Below, piece by piece: positions 11,641 to 19,895 of a DNA stretch of 64,000 nt. The position numbers and the translations under genes were made by a program. Below the pieces are notes generated by a model. The model searched no databases, was not told where the DNA came from, and saw nothing but the letters and a program-made list of their open reading frames with translations. Source of the DNA: Devosia sp. Root413D1 (GTDB taxonomy: Bacteria > Pseudomonadota > Alphaproteobacteria > Rhizobiales > Devosiaceae); assembly GCF_001425235.1 (NCBI RefSeq), contig NZ_LMEA01000007.1, forward strand, positions 680,930 through 744,929. The letters run 5' to 3'. Position 1 is the stretch's first letter. Each line of letters begins with the position of its first letter.

Positions 11641-12774
11641 TCACCCGAGGCTGCGAATGTAGCTGAGAATGGTGTCGTTGAACGTGGCGAACACCATGAG
11701 GGTGAACACCAGTGCCATCCCGAACCGATTTCCAATGTCCTGCACCCGCTGCGGCAGCGGCCGCCCCCGGATCGCCTCTGCAACGTAGTAGAGCAGATGG
11801 CCGCCATCGAGCACCGGAATCGGTAACAAGTTGAAAATGCCGATATTAAGCGACAGCGCCGCAGCAAGATAAATGAGCGCTATGGGCCCCAGACTGGCCA
11901 TTTCGCCGGACACCTTGGCGACTTTCACCGGGCCGCCCAGCTGTTCGAGATCGCCTCGGCCGACAAAGAAATCGCCCAGGAAAGCCACCGTGCGATCGAT
12001 GGTGAAACGGACCTCTTCGAACGTCATCCCGATCGCCTCGACCGGGTTGGGTCGGTACTGCACGACTTCGGCCTGATCGACATCCTTGGTGACGCCAAGG
12101 CGACCGATCCGGTGGTTGTTGCCAAACCGATCCTTGACCGACACGGCCAGTGGCACAGCGGTGACGGTCTTCGTGTGCCCGGCGCGCTCGAATGTAATTG
12201 ACACTCGACGCTCCGGAGCCGTCGCGATCAGCCGTTGGAAGTCCTCAAAGCCGCGCACCTCGTACCCATCGACCGAAAGGATGCGGTCCCCTCCCGCGAG
12301 GCCTGCCTGCCCGGCGATCGATTCCACCGGCACCGTATCGAGCACCGCTGGAATGGTCGTACGGCCATTGCTCAACAGCAGGGCATAGAGCACGAGCAAC
12401 GTGAAGATGATGTTGGCGACAGGCCCGGCGATCACCACCGCGATGCGTTGCCACACGTTCTTGTTGACGAATAGTTGCCGGCTCAACTCGGGACCGGCGC
12501 GCTCAATGAACGCCTCGTCCGGCATGCTGGCTGCGTTCATGTCCCCGACGAAGCGGACATAGCCGCCTAGCGGGATAGCCGAAATCTTCCAGCGCGTGCC
12601 GCGCTTGTCGTCGAAACCGATGAGCTCTCGTCCAAAACCGATCGAGAAGGTCTGGATGGCAATGCCGTTCCAGCGCGCCACCAGATAGTGTCCCATCTCG
12701 TGCACGAACACGATGATGGTGAGCACCACCAGGAACGGCACCACGAAGGAAAGCAGCCAGAAAACAAAGTCCAT
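11641..12774 (-). CDS. rseP: Site-2 zinc metalloprotease RseP
   Basis: Intramembrane protease that cleaves transmembrane anti-sigma factors and signal-peptide remnants. The 377-residue product has the zinc motif HEMGH (residues 25-29) in its first membrane helix, a PDZ domain in the middle (AGLAGGDRILSVDGYEV), and the third ligand region NLLPIPVLDGGHLLYY near the C-terminus. It follows cdsA by 84 bp. In many Rhizobiales dxr lies between cdsA and rseP; here it does not. Confidence 0.94.
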   Translation of the reverse strand: MDFVFWLLSFVVPFLVVLTIIVFVHEMGHYLVARWNGIAIQTFSIGFGRELIGFDDKRGTRWKISAIPLGGYVRFVGDMNAASMPDEAFIERAGPELSRQLFVNKNVWQRIAVVIAGPVANIIFTLLVLYALLLSNGRTTIPAVLDTVPVESIAGQAGLAGGDRILSVDGYEVRGFEDFQRLIATAPERRVSITFERAGHTKTVTAVPLAVSVKDRFGNNHRIGRLGVTKDVDQAEVVQYRPNPVEAIGMTFEEVRFTIDRTVAFLGDFFVGRGDLEQLGGPVKVAKVSGEMASLGPIALIYLAAALSLNIGIFNLLPIPVLDGGHLLYYVAEAIRGRPLPQRVQDIGNRFGMALVFTLMVFATFNDTILSYIRSLG

Positions 12775-12858
12775 GTCGTCGGTTCCGAACGCCCCGCAGT
12801 TGCCGAGAACCTAGGGGTCGAATGCGTTAAGATTGCGATAGGACCGGGTGTCGCAGCG

Positions 12859-13746
12859 TCACCAGTTGAGGAAGCCCGACGCCACTGCGCCCAGGCCGCC
12901 ATGTAGGGCTCCCACGACGCAAAGGAAGATCGAGCTGAGCGTCAGGCTGTCGAGCCGGTCCATCAGGCCACCATGCCCCGGGATGATGTCACCGGAATCC
13001 TTGATCCGGAAACGCCGCTTGATGGCGCTCTCCGCCAGATCGCCGACCTGCCCCAGGATGCTGAGGGCGGCGCACAGCGCGAGGCCAACCCACCACGGCG
13101 ATTGCGGCACCACCAGCAGCCAGACCACCAGCCCGACCAGGGTGCCCAGCGCAAAGCCGCCAATGGCGCCCGACCAGGTCTTGGACGGCGAAATATCGGG
13201 CGCCAGCTTCTCGCCACCAACCTGACGGCCGGTGAAATAGGCTCCTGTATCGGTCGCCCAGATCACGCAGCCGAGCAGCAGGCCGGCCCAGAGGCCACTG
13301 TCGAACACCCCCGGCTGGTTCCAGGTTGCGTCGCCGCGGATGAGCAGCAGCGCGATGATGACAATGCCGTAGAAAACCACGCCGCCGATTCGCCAAAGGC
13401 GGCTGCCGGGGCTGCCGAATGCTGCAACCACGGCAGCCGCTGCCACGGCGGCGAGCGATGCCAGCGGCCCGAGCGCGGGATAGATCAGTGCGGCAATGAC
13501 CAACAGGCCGATCAGCGCGCCGCCAACGGTGGTCAGTGGCTTCAGCGTCACCATCCGTTCCCACTCGCGATAGCAGCCGGCAAACACCACGGCGACCAGA
13601 GCGGCGAAGACGTAGGAACCGAAATAGAGCCCCACGCCGGCCATGATGAGAAGCACAATTGCCGAAGCGAAACGGGGGCCGAGGTCGGTCCAGGACCGAC
13701 GGGCAAGCGGGTTGAACTGGGGACGCTGGTCCTCCGGTGCGCTCAC
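12859..13746 (-). CDS. cdsA: Phosphatidate cytidylyltransferase
   Basis: Makes CDP-diacylglycerol from phosphatidate and CTP, the branch point of phospholipid synthesis, in the inner membrane. The 295-residue product has about eight hydrophobic helices and the family signature near the C-terminus: SAIKRRFRIKDSGDIIPGHG followed by GLMDRLD. An extra hydrophilic 20-residue N-terminus precedes the first helix. The start overlaps the uppS stop by 4 nt (ATGA), so the two are coupled. Confidence 0.94.
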   Translation of the reverse strand: MSAPEDQRPQFNPLARRSWTDLGPRFASAIVLLIMAGVGLYFGSYVFAALVAVVFAGCYREWERMVTLKPLTTVGGALIGLLVIAALIYPALGPLASLAAVAAAAVVAAFGSPGSRLWRIGGVVFYGIVIIALLLIRGDATWNQPGVFDSGLWAGLLLGCVIWATDTGAYFTGRQVGGEKLAPDISPSKTWSGAIGGFALGTLVGLVVWLLVVPQSPWWVGLALCAALSILGQVGDLAESAIKRRFRIKDSGDIIPGHGGLMDRLDSLTLSSIFLCVVGALHGGLGAVASGFLNW

Positions 13747-14504
13747 TGGCTCCTCGACTCGATCCCGCCAAAGCGTCTGCTGCGCGCGGAATATTCATCG
13801 AGCGCCTTGAGGAAAACCTGCTCGCCGAAATCCGGCCAGTTCTCCTCGACGAACACCAGTTCGGAGTACGCGCCCTGCCAGAGCAGGAAATTCGAAACCC
13901 GCTGCTCGCCGCTGGTGCGGATGATCAGGTCGGGATCCGGCGTGCCGGAGGTGTAAAGCGCCCGCGCGATGGTCTCTTCAGTGATGTCCTCGACGCGCAG
14001 CTTGCCGGACGCCACCGCCTGGGCGATCGCTTTCGTCGCCTCGGTGAGTTCGGATTTGCCGCCATAGTTGAAGGCGACGATCAGCTCGAGCCCGGTATTG
14101 CGGGCGGTCTTGACCTGCACTTCGTCGATCAGCCGCTTCAGCGCTTCGTCGAGGCCGGTACGGGTCCCGATGATCCGCACCCGGACATTGTTCTGGATCA
14201 GCGTCGCCAGGTCGGAGGCGACGAACCGGTGCAGCAGCCCGAAGATGAAGTTGACTTCATCGCGCGGCCGGCTCCAGTTCTCCGATGAGAAGCTGAACAC
14301 AGTCAGGTGCTTGACGCCGTAGCGGATCGACAGGTCGACCAGCCGGCGGAGCGCCTTGACGCCCTCGACATGGCCCTCGGTACGCACCTTGCCGCGCGCC
14401 TTGGCCCAGCGCCCATTGCCATCCATGATGACCGCCAGGTGGGCGGGAATCTTGAGCCCAGGCTTCTCGTTGAGCGTCGTGGCGACGGCAGTATCGGCGG
14501 ACAT
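13743..14504 (-). CDS. uppS: Undecaprenyl diphosphate synthase
   Basis: Cis-prenyltransferase that makes the C55 lipid carrier for peptidoglycan and O-antigen. The 253-residue product carries the substrate-binding IMDGNGRWAK motif (catalytic Asp), FSFSSENWSRP and the C-terminal DLIIRTSGEQRVSNFLLWQ motif. Located between frr and cdsA, the standard order; 36 bp separate it from frr, and its stop overlaps the cdsA start. Confidence 0.96.
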   Translation of the reverse strand: MSADTAVATTLNEKPGLKIPAHLAVIMDGNGRWAKARGKVRTEGHVEGVKALRRLVDLSIRYGVKHLTVFSFSSENWSRPRDEVNFIFGLLHRFVASDLATLIQNNVRVRIIGTRTGLDEALKRLIDEVQVKTARNTGLELIVAFNYGGKSELTEATKAIAQAVASGKLRVEDITEETIARALYTSGTPDPDLIIRTSGEQRVSNFLLWQGAYSELVFVEENWPDFGEQVFLKALDEYSARSRRFGGIESRSQ

Positions 14505-14540
14505 TGACGCCCTCCAGGGGCAGCGCGTTACAGGCCTATA

Positions 14541-15101
14541 CTAGACCTGCATGATTTCCTGTTCCTTGACGGCCAGCACGTTGTCGATATCGGCCACGGC
14601 GGCGTCGGTCGCCTGCTGCACCTGATCGCCCAACTTACGGCTGTCGTCCTGGCTGAGGTCGCCGTCCTTCTCCAGCTTCTTGAGCAGGTCCATGCCGTCA
14701 CGACGGATGTGGCGAACGGCGACGCGCGCCTGCTCGGCATAATTATGCGCAACCTTGGTCAAGTCGCGGCGGCGTTCTTCGTTGAGCTCCGGCAGCGGCA
14801 CGCGGATCACCACGCCCTCGGCCGCCGGGTTGAGTCCAAGGCCGGAATTGCGGATGGCCTTCTCCACGGCGCCGGCGAGGGTACGGTCCCACACCTGCAC
14901 GCTGAGCATGCGGGCTTCCGGCACGGTGACCGTCGCCACCTGGTTGAGCGGCATGCGACCGCCATAGGCCTCGACCGTTACGGGCTCCAGCAGGCTGGCG
15001 CTTGCGCGTCCGGTCCTGAGGCCAGCCAGTTCGTCCCTGAGCGAGACGATCGACTTCTGCATCCGGTCCTTGAGTGCGGGCAGCGAGAATGCCTCGGCCA
15101 T
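14541..15101 (-). CDS. frr: Ribosome recycling factor
   Basis: Splits post-termination ribosomes together with EF-G. The 186-residue product is of standard length, with the conserved [20 protein letters not shown] region and the C-terminal [14 protein letters not shown]. It lies 26 bp downstream of pyrH, with a GGAG-like site before the ATG (ATATCAAGGAGTTTTACGATG on the minus strand, here shortened: AAGGAG). Confidence 0.96.
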   Translation of the reverse strand: MAEAFSLPALKDRMQKSIVSLRDELAGLRTGRASASLLEPVTVEAYGGRMPLNQVATVTVPEARMLSVQVWDRTLAGAVEKAIRNSGLGLNPAAEGVVIRVPLPELNEERRRDLTKVAHNYAEQARVAVRHIRRDGMDLLKKLEKDGDLSQDDSRKLGDQVQQATDAAVADIDNVLAVKEQEIMQV

Positions 15102-15127
15102 CGTAAAACTCCTTGATATCCCGCGTC

Positions 15128-15841
15128 TTAGCCGACGCGTGTACTCCTTGCCCGGCCGGCCAGGACGCCTTTGAGGCCTTCCTTGTCGTCGAGCGCGTAA
15201 ACAATTATCGGCAAGCCGTTGTCGCGGGCAAGCGCGAAGGCCGCCGTATCCATAACCCGCAGGTCCTTGGCGATCACTTCTTCATGGCTGATCGTCTCGA
15301 AGCGCAGCGCCTTGGGGTTCTTCTTGGGATCCTCGGAATAGACTCCATCCACCTTGGTGCCCTTGAGCAGCACATCGCACCTGAGCTCGATCGCCTTCAG
15401 CGCCGCCGCCGTATCAGTGGTGAAGAACGGGCTGCCGGTGCCGCCGGCGCACACCACCACGTAGCCATCGGCCAGCGCCAGGTTGGCGTCGCGGGCCGTG
15501 AACGTATCGGCCACCGTCTCCATCGGCACGTTGGAATAAACTTTGACCTTCAAGCCCTTCTGCTCGATGGCGTCGCCCAGCGCCAGCGAGTTGATCACTG
15601 TGCCCAGCATGCCCATCAGGTCGCTGGTGACCCGGTCGCCGCCCTTGGCTGCCACGGCCATGCCGCGGAAGATATTGCCCGCACCGATGACGATCGCCAC
15701 CTGGACGCCGCTCTTGGCGACTTCCGCGATCTGGTCGGCCATGGCGTGGAGGAATTTCGGCTCGATGCCGAAGGACTGGTCGCCGGCAAGCACTTCGCCG
15801 GAGACTTTCAGCAGAATCCGTTTGTAGGCGGATTTGGCCAT
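15128..15841 (-). CDS. pyrH: UMP kinase
   Basis: Phosphorylates UMP to UDP for pyrimidine nucleotide supply. The 237-residue protein of the amino-acid-kinase fold shows [15 protein letters not shown] at the N-terminus, [10 protein letters not shown] in the phosphate loop and the [20 protein letters not shown] region (here AALKA). Sits between tsf and frr. A strong hairpin precedes it after tsf, so pyrH-frr-uppS may also have their own promoter in the 110-bp gap, though none was identified. Confidence 0.96.
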   Translation of the reverse strand: MAKSAYKRILLKVSGEVLAGDQSFGIEPKFLHAMADQIAEVAKSGVQVAIVIGAGNIFRGMAVAAKGGDRVTSDLMGMLGTVINSLALGDAIEQKGLKVKVYSNVPMETVADTFTARDANLALADGYVVVCAGGTGSPFFTTDTAAALKAIELRCDVLLKGTKVDGVYSEDPKKNPKALRFETISHEEVIAKDLRVMDTAAFALARDNGLPIIVYALDDKEGLKGVLAGRARSTRVG

Positions 15842-15906
15842 TCGTCAGTCTCCCGAGGTGCACAACAATGCCCGAATCTAGGGGCGTCGCAGGCGGTTAT
15901 GGCATA

Positions 15907-15937
15907 TTCGGACGGGCTGTTGACCAGCCCGTCCGAA
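15907..15937 (-). terminator. Terminator after tsf
   Basis: TTCGGACGGGCTG (15907-15919), loop TTGAC, CAGCCCGTCCGAA (15925-15937): a perfect 13-bp stem 14 nt past the tsf stop on the minus strand. The tract after it is TATGCC rather than poly-T, so termination may be partial and allow read-through into pyrH. Confidence 0.6.
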
Positions 15938-15951
15938 ACTTATCCCGCGTC

Positions 15952-16878
15952 TTACTTCACGCCGGCAGTGGCAGCAACTTCGGCAGCGAAGTCGGTTTCT
16001 TCCTTGGCGATGCCTTCGCCCAGCGCGTAGGCGACGAAGCCCGTCACCTTGATCGGAGCGCCGGCATCCTTCTCGGCGTTCTTGACCACGTCGGCGATCT
16101 TGGTCTCGCCGTCGATCACGAACACCTGCGAGAGCAGCGTCACTTCCTCGTAGAACTTGCGCACGCGGCCTTCGATCATCTTCTCGATCACGGCCTCCGG
16201 CTTACCGGATTCCCGCGCCTGCTCGGTGAAGATGGCGCGCTCGCGGGCCAGCACGTCCTGGTCGATGTCGTCGGGCGACACGCTCAGCGGCTTGGTGTTG
16301 GCGATGTGCATGGCGAGCTGCTTGCCCAGGGCATTCAGCGCTGCCTTGTCACCGGTCGACTCGAGCCCGACGATCACGCCGAGCTTGCCGAGGCCGGGCG
16401 CCACGGAGTTGTGCACGTACGAGCCGATCACGCCGTCCTTGACGGTGAGCGTGCCGGTGCGACGCAGGTTCATGTTCTCGCCGATCTTGGCGATGGCGTC
16501 GGTGAGTTCGGCCGAAGCGGAGCGACCCGAGCCCGGGTACGGCATCTCGCTGAGCTTGCTCACGTCGCCATCGGCGTCGAGGGCGAGCTTGGCAATGTTG
16601 GCGACGATCGACTGGAACTGGTCGTTGCGGGCAACGAAGTCGGTCTCGGAGTTCACTTCGACGATCGCGCCGCGGGTGCCGTTGAGCGACACGCCGACCA
16701 GACCTTCAGCCGCGACACGGCCGGCCTTCTTGGCGGCCTTGGCCAGACCACGGGTGCGCAGCCAATCGACTGCCGCTTCCATGTCGCCACCGGTCTCCTC
16801 GAGGGCCTTCTTGCAGTCCATCATCCCCACGCCGGTCAGTTCGCGGAGCTCTTTAACCTGCTGAGCGGAAACAGCCAT
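15952..16878 (-). CDS. tsf: Translation elongation factor Ts
   Basis: Nucleotide exchange factor for EF-Tu. The 308-residue product begins with the UBA-like domain LRELTGVGMMDCKKALEETG and continues with two EF-TS dimerisation domains (VVEVNSETDFVARND-like, here IVEVNSETDFVARN). Normal length. It follows rpsB after 73 bp holding an imperfect hairpin, as in most bacteria. Confidence 0.96.
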   Translation of the reverse strand: MAVSAQQVKELRELTGVGMMDCKKALEETGGDMEAAVDWLRTRGLAKAAKKAGRVAAEGLVGVSLNGTRGAIVEVNSETDFVARNDQFQSIVANIAKLALDADGDVSKLSEMPYPGSGRSASAELTDAIAKIGENMNLRRTGTLTVKDGVIGSYVHNSVAPGLGKLGVIVGLESTGDKAALNALGKQLAMHIANTKPLSVSPDDIDQDVLARERAIFTEQARESGKPEAVIEKMIEGRVRKFYEEVTLLSQVFVIDGETKIADVVKNAEKDAGAPIKVTGFVAYALGEGIAKEETDFAAEVAATAGVK

Positions 16879-16894
16879 TTGATATCACCTTTCC

Positions 16895-16915
16895 GCGGCC
16901 CCGTTCCGGAGCCGC
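16895..16915 (-). terminator. Hairpin in the rpsB-tsf spacer
   Basis: GCGGCCCCG (16895-16903), TTC, CGGAGCCGC (16907-16915): a 9-bp stem with one G-T pair between rpsB and tsf, without a T-run. This may tune the rpsB:tsf ratio by attenuation or mRNA processing; assignment is tentative. Confidence 0.35.
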
Positions 16916-16951
16916 GCCATTGTTCGAATGCGTAACCCGGAGCGAACCGGA

Positions 16952-17737
16952 TTAGTTGGCGGCAGACGACGTATCGGCGTCTTCGGCGCTGAGCGCCGGC
17001 TCTTCCGGAGCCTCGGCGGCAGCACCGAGATCGGCGCCACGGCCGGCGGCCGAACGGCCGATGCCGTCGATGGCGGCGCGCGATACCAGCGAGCAGTAGA
17101 GCTCGAGGGCGCGAGCCGCGTCGTCATTGCCCGGAATGGCGAAATCGACGGTGTCGGGATCCGAGTTCGAGTCGACGATCGCGATCACCGGGATGCCAAG
17201 GCGCTTGGCTTCCTTGATGGCGTTCGCTTCCTTGTTGGTGTCGATCACGAACAGCAGGTTCGGCAGGTTACCCATGTCCTTGATGCCGCCCAGGTCACGC
17301 TCGAGGCGCTCCTGCTCACGGCTGAGGAGCAGCAGCTCCTTCTTGGTCAGGCCATGGCCGCCGTCGGCCTGCTGTGCTTCGAGCTCGCGCAGACGGGCGA
17401 TCGAGTTCGAAATGGTCTGCCAGTTGGTCAGCGTGCCGCCGAGCCAACGCGAGTTGACGTAGTACTGGGCGGACTGGCGGGCAGCCTCGGCCACGACCGG
17501 AGCGGCCTGGCGCTTGGTGCCGACGAACAGCACGCGGCCGCCGTCAGCGACGGTGTCCGAGATCAGCTGCAGCGCGCGCTGCAGAGCCGGAACGGTCTGC
17601 GACAGGTCGAGAATGTGGATGTCGTTGCGGACGCCGAAAATGTGGCGTTCCATCTTCGGGTTCCAGCGGTGCTTCTGGTGGCCGAAGTGAACACCTGCTT
17701 CGAGCAACTGACGCATAGAAAAATCGGGCAATGCCAT
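16952..17737 (-). CDS. rpsB: 30S ribosomal protein S2
   Basis: Small-subunit protein that binds late and anchors S1. The 261-residue product starts [20 protein letters not shown] and includes [12 protein letters not shown] and the [17 protein letters not shown] region. The C-terminus has an acidic, alanine-rich tail ([16 protein letters not shown]), longer than in enteric bacteria but common in alphaproteobacteria. First gene of the minus-strand block, preceded by a 138-nt leader and a good promoter. Confidence 0.97.
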   Translation of the reverse strand: MALPDFSMRQLLEAGVHFGHQKHRWNPKMERHIFGVRNDIHILDLSQTVPALQRALQLISDTVADGGRVLFVGTKRQAAPVVAEAARQSAQYYVNSRWLGGTLTNWQTISNSIARLRELEAQQADGGHGLTKKELLLLSREQERLERDLGGIKDMGNLPNLLFVIDTNKEANAIKEAKRLGIPVIAIVDSNSDPDTVDFAIPGNDDAARALELYCSLVSRAAIDGIGRSAAGRGADLGAAAEAPEEPALSAEDADTSSAAN

Positions 17738-17904
17738 GGAAGGCTTCCTTTACCGGTTATTGCCTCCGCGAGCGTTTGCGGCGGGATGTCCCGCCACCGG
17801 TTGGAACCATCGGCCTAAGTGCCGTGGCGCCGCGCTTCGCGTGTGAATTACGCCTGGGTCTCAGGACGCGCCGCGCATATAGGGGGTTTTGCTGTCATAG
17901 GCAA
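17738..17904 (-). promoter_or_regulatory. rpsB promoter and long 5' leader
   Basis: On the minus strand TTGCCT (17899-17904) and TATATG (17876-17881) are separated by exactly 17 bp, a good housekeeping promoter. It leaves about 130 nt of untranslated leader before rpsB. The leader contains hairpin GCGGGA-TG-TCCCGC at 17781-17794 and other GC-rich pairings. S2 autoregulates its own operon through the leader in enteric bacteria; a similar role here is an inference. Confidence 0.65.
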
Positions 17905-17933
17905 GGGTCGCGCCGTCAGCTATCAAACCCGGC

Positions 17934-18356
17934 ATGAGCGAGCTTCGACTAACCTACATTGCAGACGACGACGAGAACCGGCTTGGCACCCTCGTCGTAC
18001 AGGCACAGTGAGGCGGCTTCGCAGGACGCGCGGAGAGCTACGTGGCCCTCGATCCGCTCCTGCAGTTCGTCGACGACCTTGGCACCTACCCTGTCAACGC
18101 CGAGACCGGCATCACCTACTACACTGGCGTGATCGAGGACGAGGTGCGCATTTCTGTCACTCCGCTGACTTCGCGCGGGCACTTGAAGGTTACGGTCGAG
18201 CTGCGGCACCGCCGCTGGTGGGAAGATCGGCAACTACCGCAGGTAGCTACGCTCCAGATGGCTACCGACTATGCCGCCCTCGAAACGTTCCAGAGGAAAC
18301 TCAGCCGGCTGGGATTGGAAGAACAGGTCGAAGCGGTCCTGGCCGGGACTGCTTAG
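17934..18356 (+). pseudogene. Small hypothetical gene interrupted by an in-frame TGA
   Basis: From ATG 17934 the frame reads 25 sense codons (MSELRLTYIADDDENRLGTL...), meets TGA at 18009-18011, then stays open in the same frame to TAG at 18356 (about 115 more codons, including YVALDPLLQFVDDLGTYPV). Both parts have the composition of a single acidic soluble protein, and the codon after CAG could have been TGG or another one-base neighbour. An alternative is that translation starts at GTG 18042, which has GGAGAG just upstream, giving an intact 104-residue protein. I do not recognise a function. The start lies 30 bp beyond the divergent rpsB promoter. Confidence 0.5.
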
Positions 18357-18480
18357 CCCTCGCGGTGGGCACTCTCGACGCCCCTGCCCTTCGAAGCTAG
18401 ATTGTCGCTGTCCGTGCCGATCGCTTCGATGGCCGCGCGGCCTCGGGGCCCGGCGTCACTGCTCGATGGAGAGGTGTGGC

Positions 18481-19857
18481 ATGGCCTTGCTTTCTGAACA
18501 GGCGTTCGAATCTTTGCGGGCCGGCTTCGCGGGCGAGGTCGTGACACCCCAAAGCCCGTCCTTCGGCGAGGCCCGAACCGTTTTCAACGCCATGATCGAC
18601 CACCGTCCCGCCGCTCTGGCGCAATGCGCCACATCGGCCGATGTCGTCGCGGCGCTGGCCTTCGCCGACCAGCACGGCCTCGAAGTGGCGGTCCGGGGCG
18701 GCGGACACAGCGTGGCCGGCAAGGGCAGTGTCGATGGCGGCATGGTCATCGACCTCAGGCGCATGAACGCCGTCTCCGTCGACCCCGATCGCATGACGGC
18801 CCGGGTCGGCGGCGGCGCGACCATGAGCCACCTCGATCGCGCCACCCAGCCCCATGGGCTGGCGACCACCGGCGGAAGGGTCTCGACGACGGGCGTTGGC
18901 GGCTTCACCCTCGGCGGCGGAACCGGTTGGCTCGACCGCAAGTTCGGCCTCGCCTGCGACAACCTCCTGTCGGCCGACCTCGTCACTGCCGACGGCAGGA
19001 TGCTCACCGCCTCCGAGACCGAGAACCCGGAACTGTTCTGGGCGCTGCATGGCGGCGGCGGCAATTTCGGCGTCGTGACATCGCTGACCTTCCGGCTCTA
19101 CCCGCTCTCGTCGGTCACCGCCGCGCTGCTGTTCTGGACGCCCGAACAAGGCCCGGATATCCTCAGGCAGTTCCGCGAATTCATCGAGGTGGCGCCCGAC
19201 GAAGTGGGGGGCGGCGCAGTTTACCTGACCGGCCCCGAGGCGGAGTTCGTCCCTGCCGCGCTGGTCGGCAAGCTCTCCTTCATCCTGCTGCTTGTCTTCG
19301 CGGGTGGCGAGGCCGATGCCCGTAAGGTGTTGGCGCCGATGCTCTCGCTCGGGCACGCCGGCGGCATGATCGCCGAAATGCCGTATGCCGACTTCCAGTG
19401 CATGATCGATGATCCGCCGGGCTACCGCAATTACTGGTCGGCGCAGTACCTCACCTCGCTCCCGGACGCCGCGGTCGACCGGTTCTGTTCCCGAGCGGCC
19501 GATATGATCGTGCCGTCCGCTTCACAGCACGTGCTGTTCCCGGGTGGCGGCAAGGTCGCGCGCGAAACGGCGGATTGGCCGGTGCCGTGGCGGAGCGCAC
19601 CGTGGTGCGCCCACCCGTTCGGCCTGTGGACCGATGCGGCGGACGATGCCAGAGGCCGAAGCTGGGCCCGAAACATCGTTGCCGACCTCAAGCCATGGTC
19701 GACGGAGCACGTCTACCTGAACTTCATCGGCGACGAGGGGGCCGACCGCGTGGTCGCCGGGTTTGGTGCGGATCACTACAAGAGGCTGGTACAGGTCAAA
19801 CGCGAGTACGACCCGCGCAATGTCTTCCACCTCAACCACAACATCCCGCCGGGCTGA
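18481..19857 (+). CDS. FAD-linked oxidase, berberine bridge enzyme type
   Basis: Flavoprotein of the PCMH/FAD_binding_4 superfamily with a C-terminal BBE module; members oxidise sugars, alcohols or amines with a covalently bound FAD. The 458-residue product has the FAD site VRGGGHSVAGKG, whose His is the usual flavin attachment residue, GVGGFTLGGGTGWLDRKFGL and GGGGNFGVVTSLTF, and ends with the BBE motif DPRNVFHLNHNIPP. No signal peptide is seen. ATG 18481 has GGAGAGG 6 nt upstream; an ATG five codons earlier is less likely. A paralogue with the same architecture lies at 50414-51802. Substrate unknown. Confidence 0.85.
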   Translation: MALLSEQAFESLRAGFAGEVVTPQSPSFGEARTVFNAMIDHRPAALAQCATSADVVAALAFADQHGLEVAVRGGGHSVAGKGSVDGGMVIDLRRMNAVSVDPDRMTARVGGGATMSHLDRATQPHGLATTGGRVSTTGVGGFTLGGGTGWLDRKFGLACDNLLSADLVTADGRMLTASETENPELFWALHGGGGNFGVVTSLTFRLYPLSSVTAALLFWTPEQGPDILRQFREFIEVAPDEVGGGAVYLTGPEAEFVPAALVGKLSFILLLVFAGGEADARKVLAPMLSLGHAGGMIAEMPYADFQCMIDDPPGYRNYWSAQYLTSLPDAAVDRFCSRAADMIVPSASQHVLFPGGGKVARETADWPVPWRSAPWCAHPFGLWTDAADDARGRSWARNIVADLKPWSTEHVYLNFIGDEGADRVVAGFGADHYKRLVQVKREYDPRNVFHLNHNIPPG

Positions 19858-19895
19858 TCGACCCGGTCGATCGGTCTGGCAGCCGCGACCCCGAC

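Noticed and set aside
18009..18011. TGA as a selenocysteine codon
   Set aside because: No SECIS-like hairpin is apparent just after it, the protein is not of a known selenoprotein family, and a rescue start follows.
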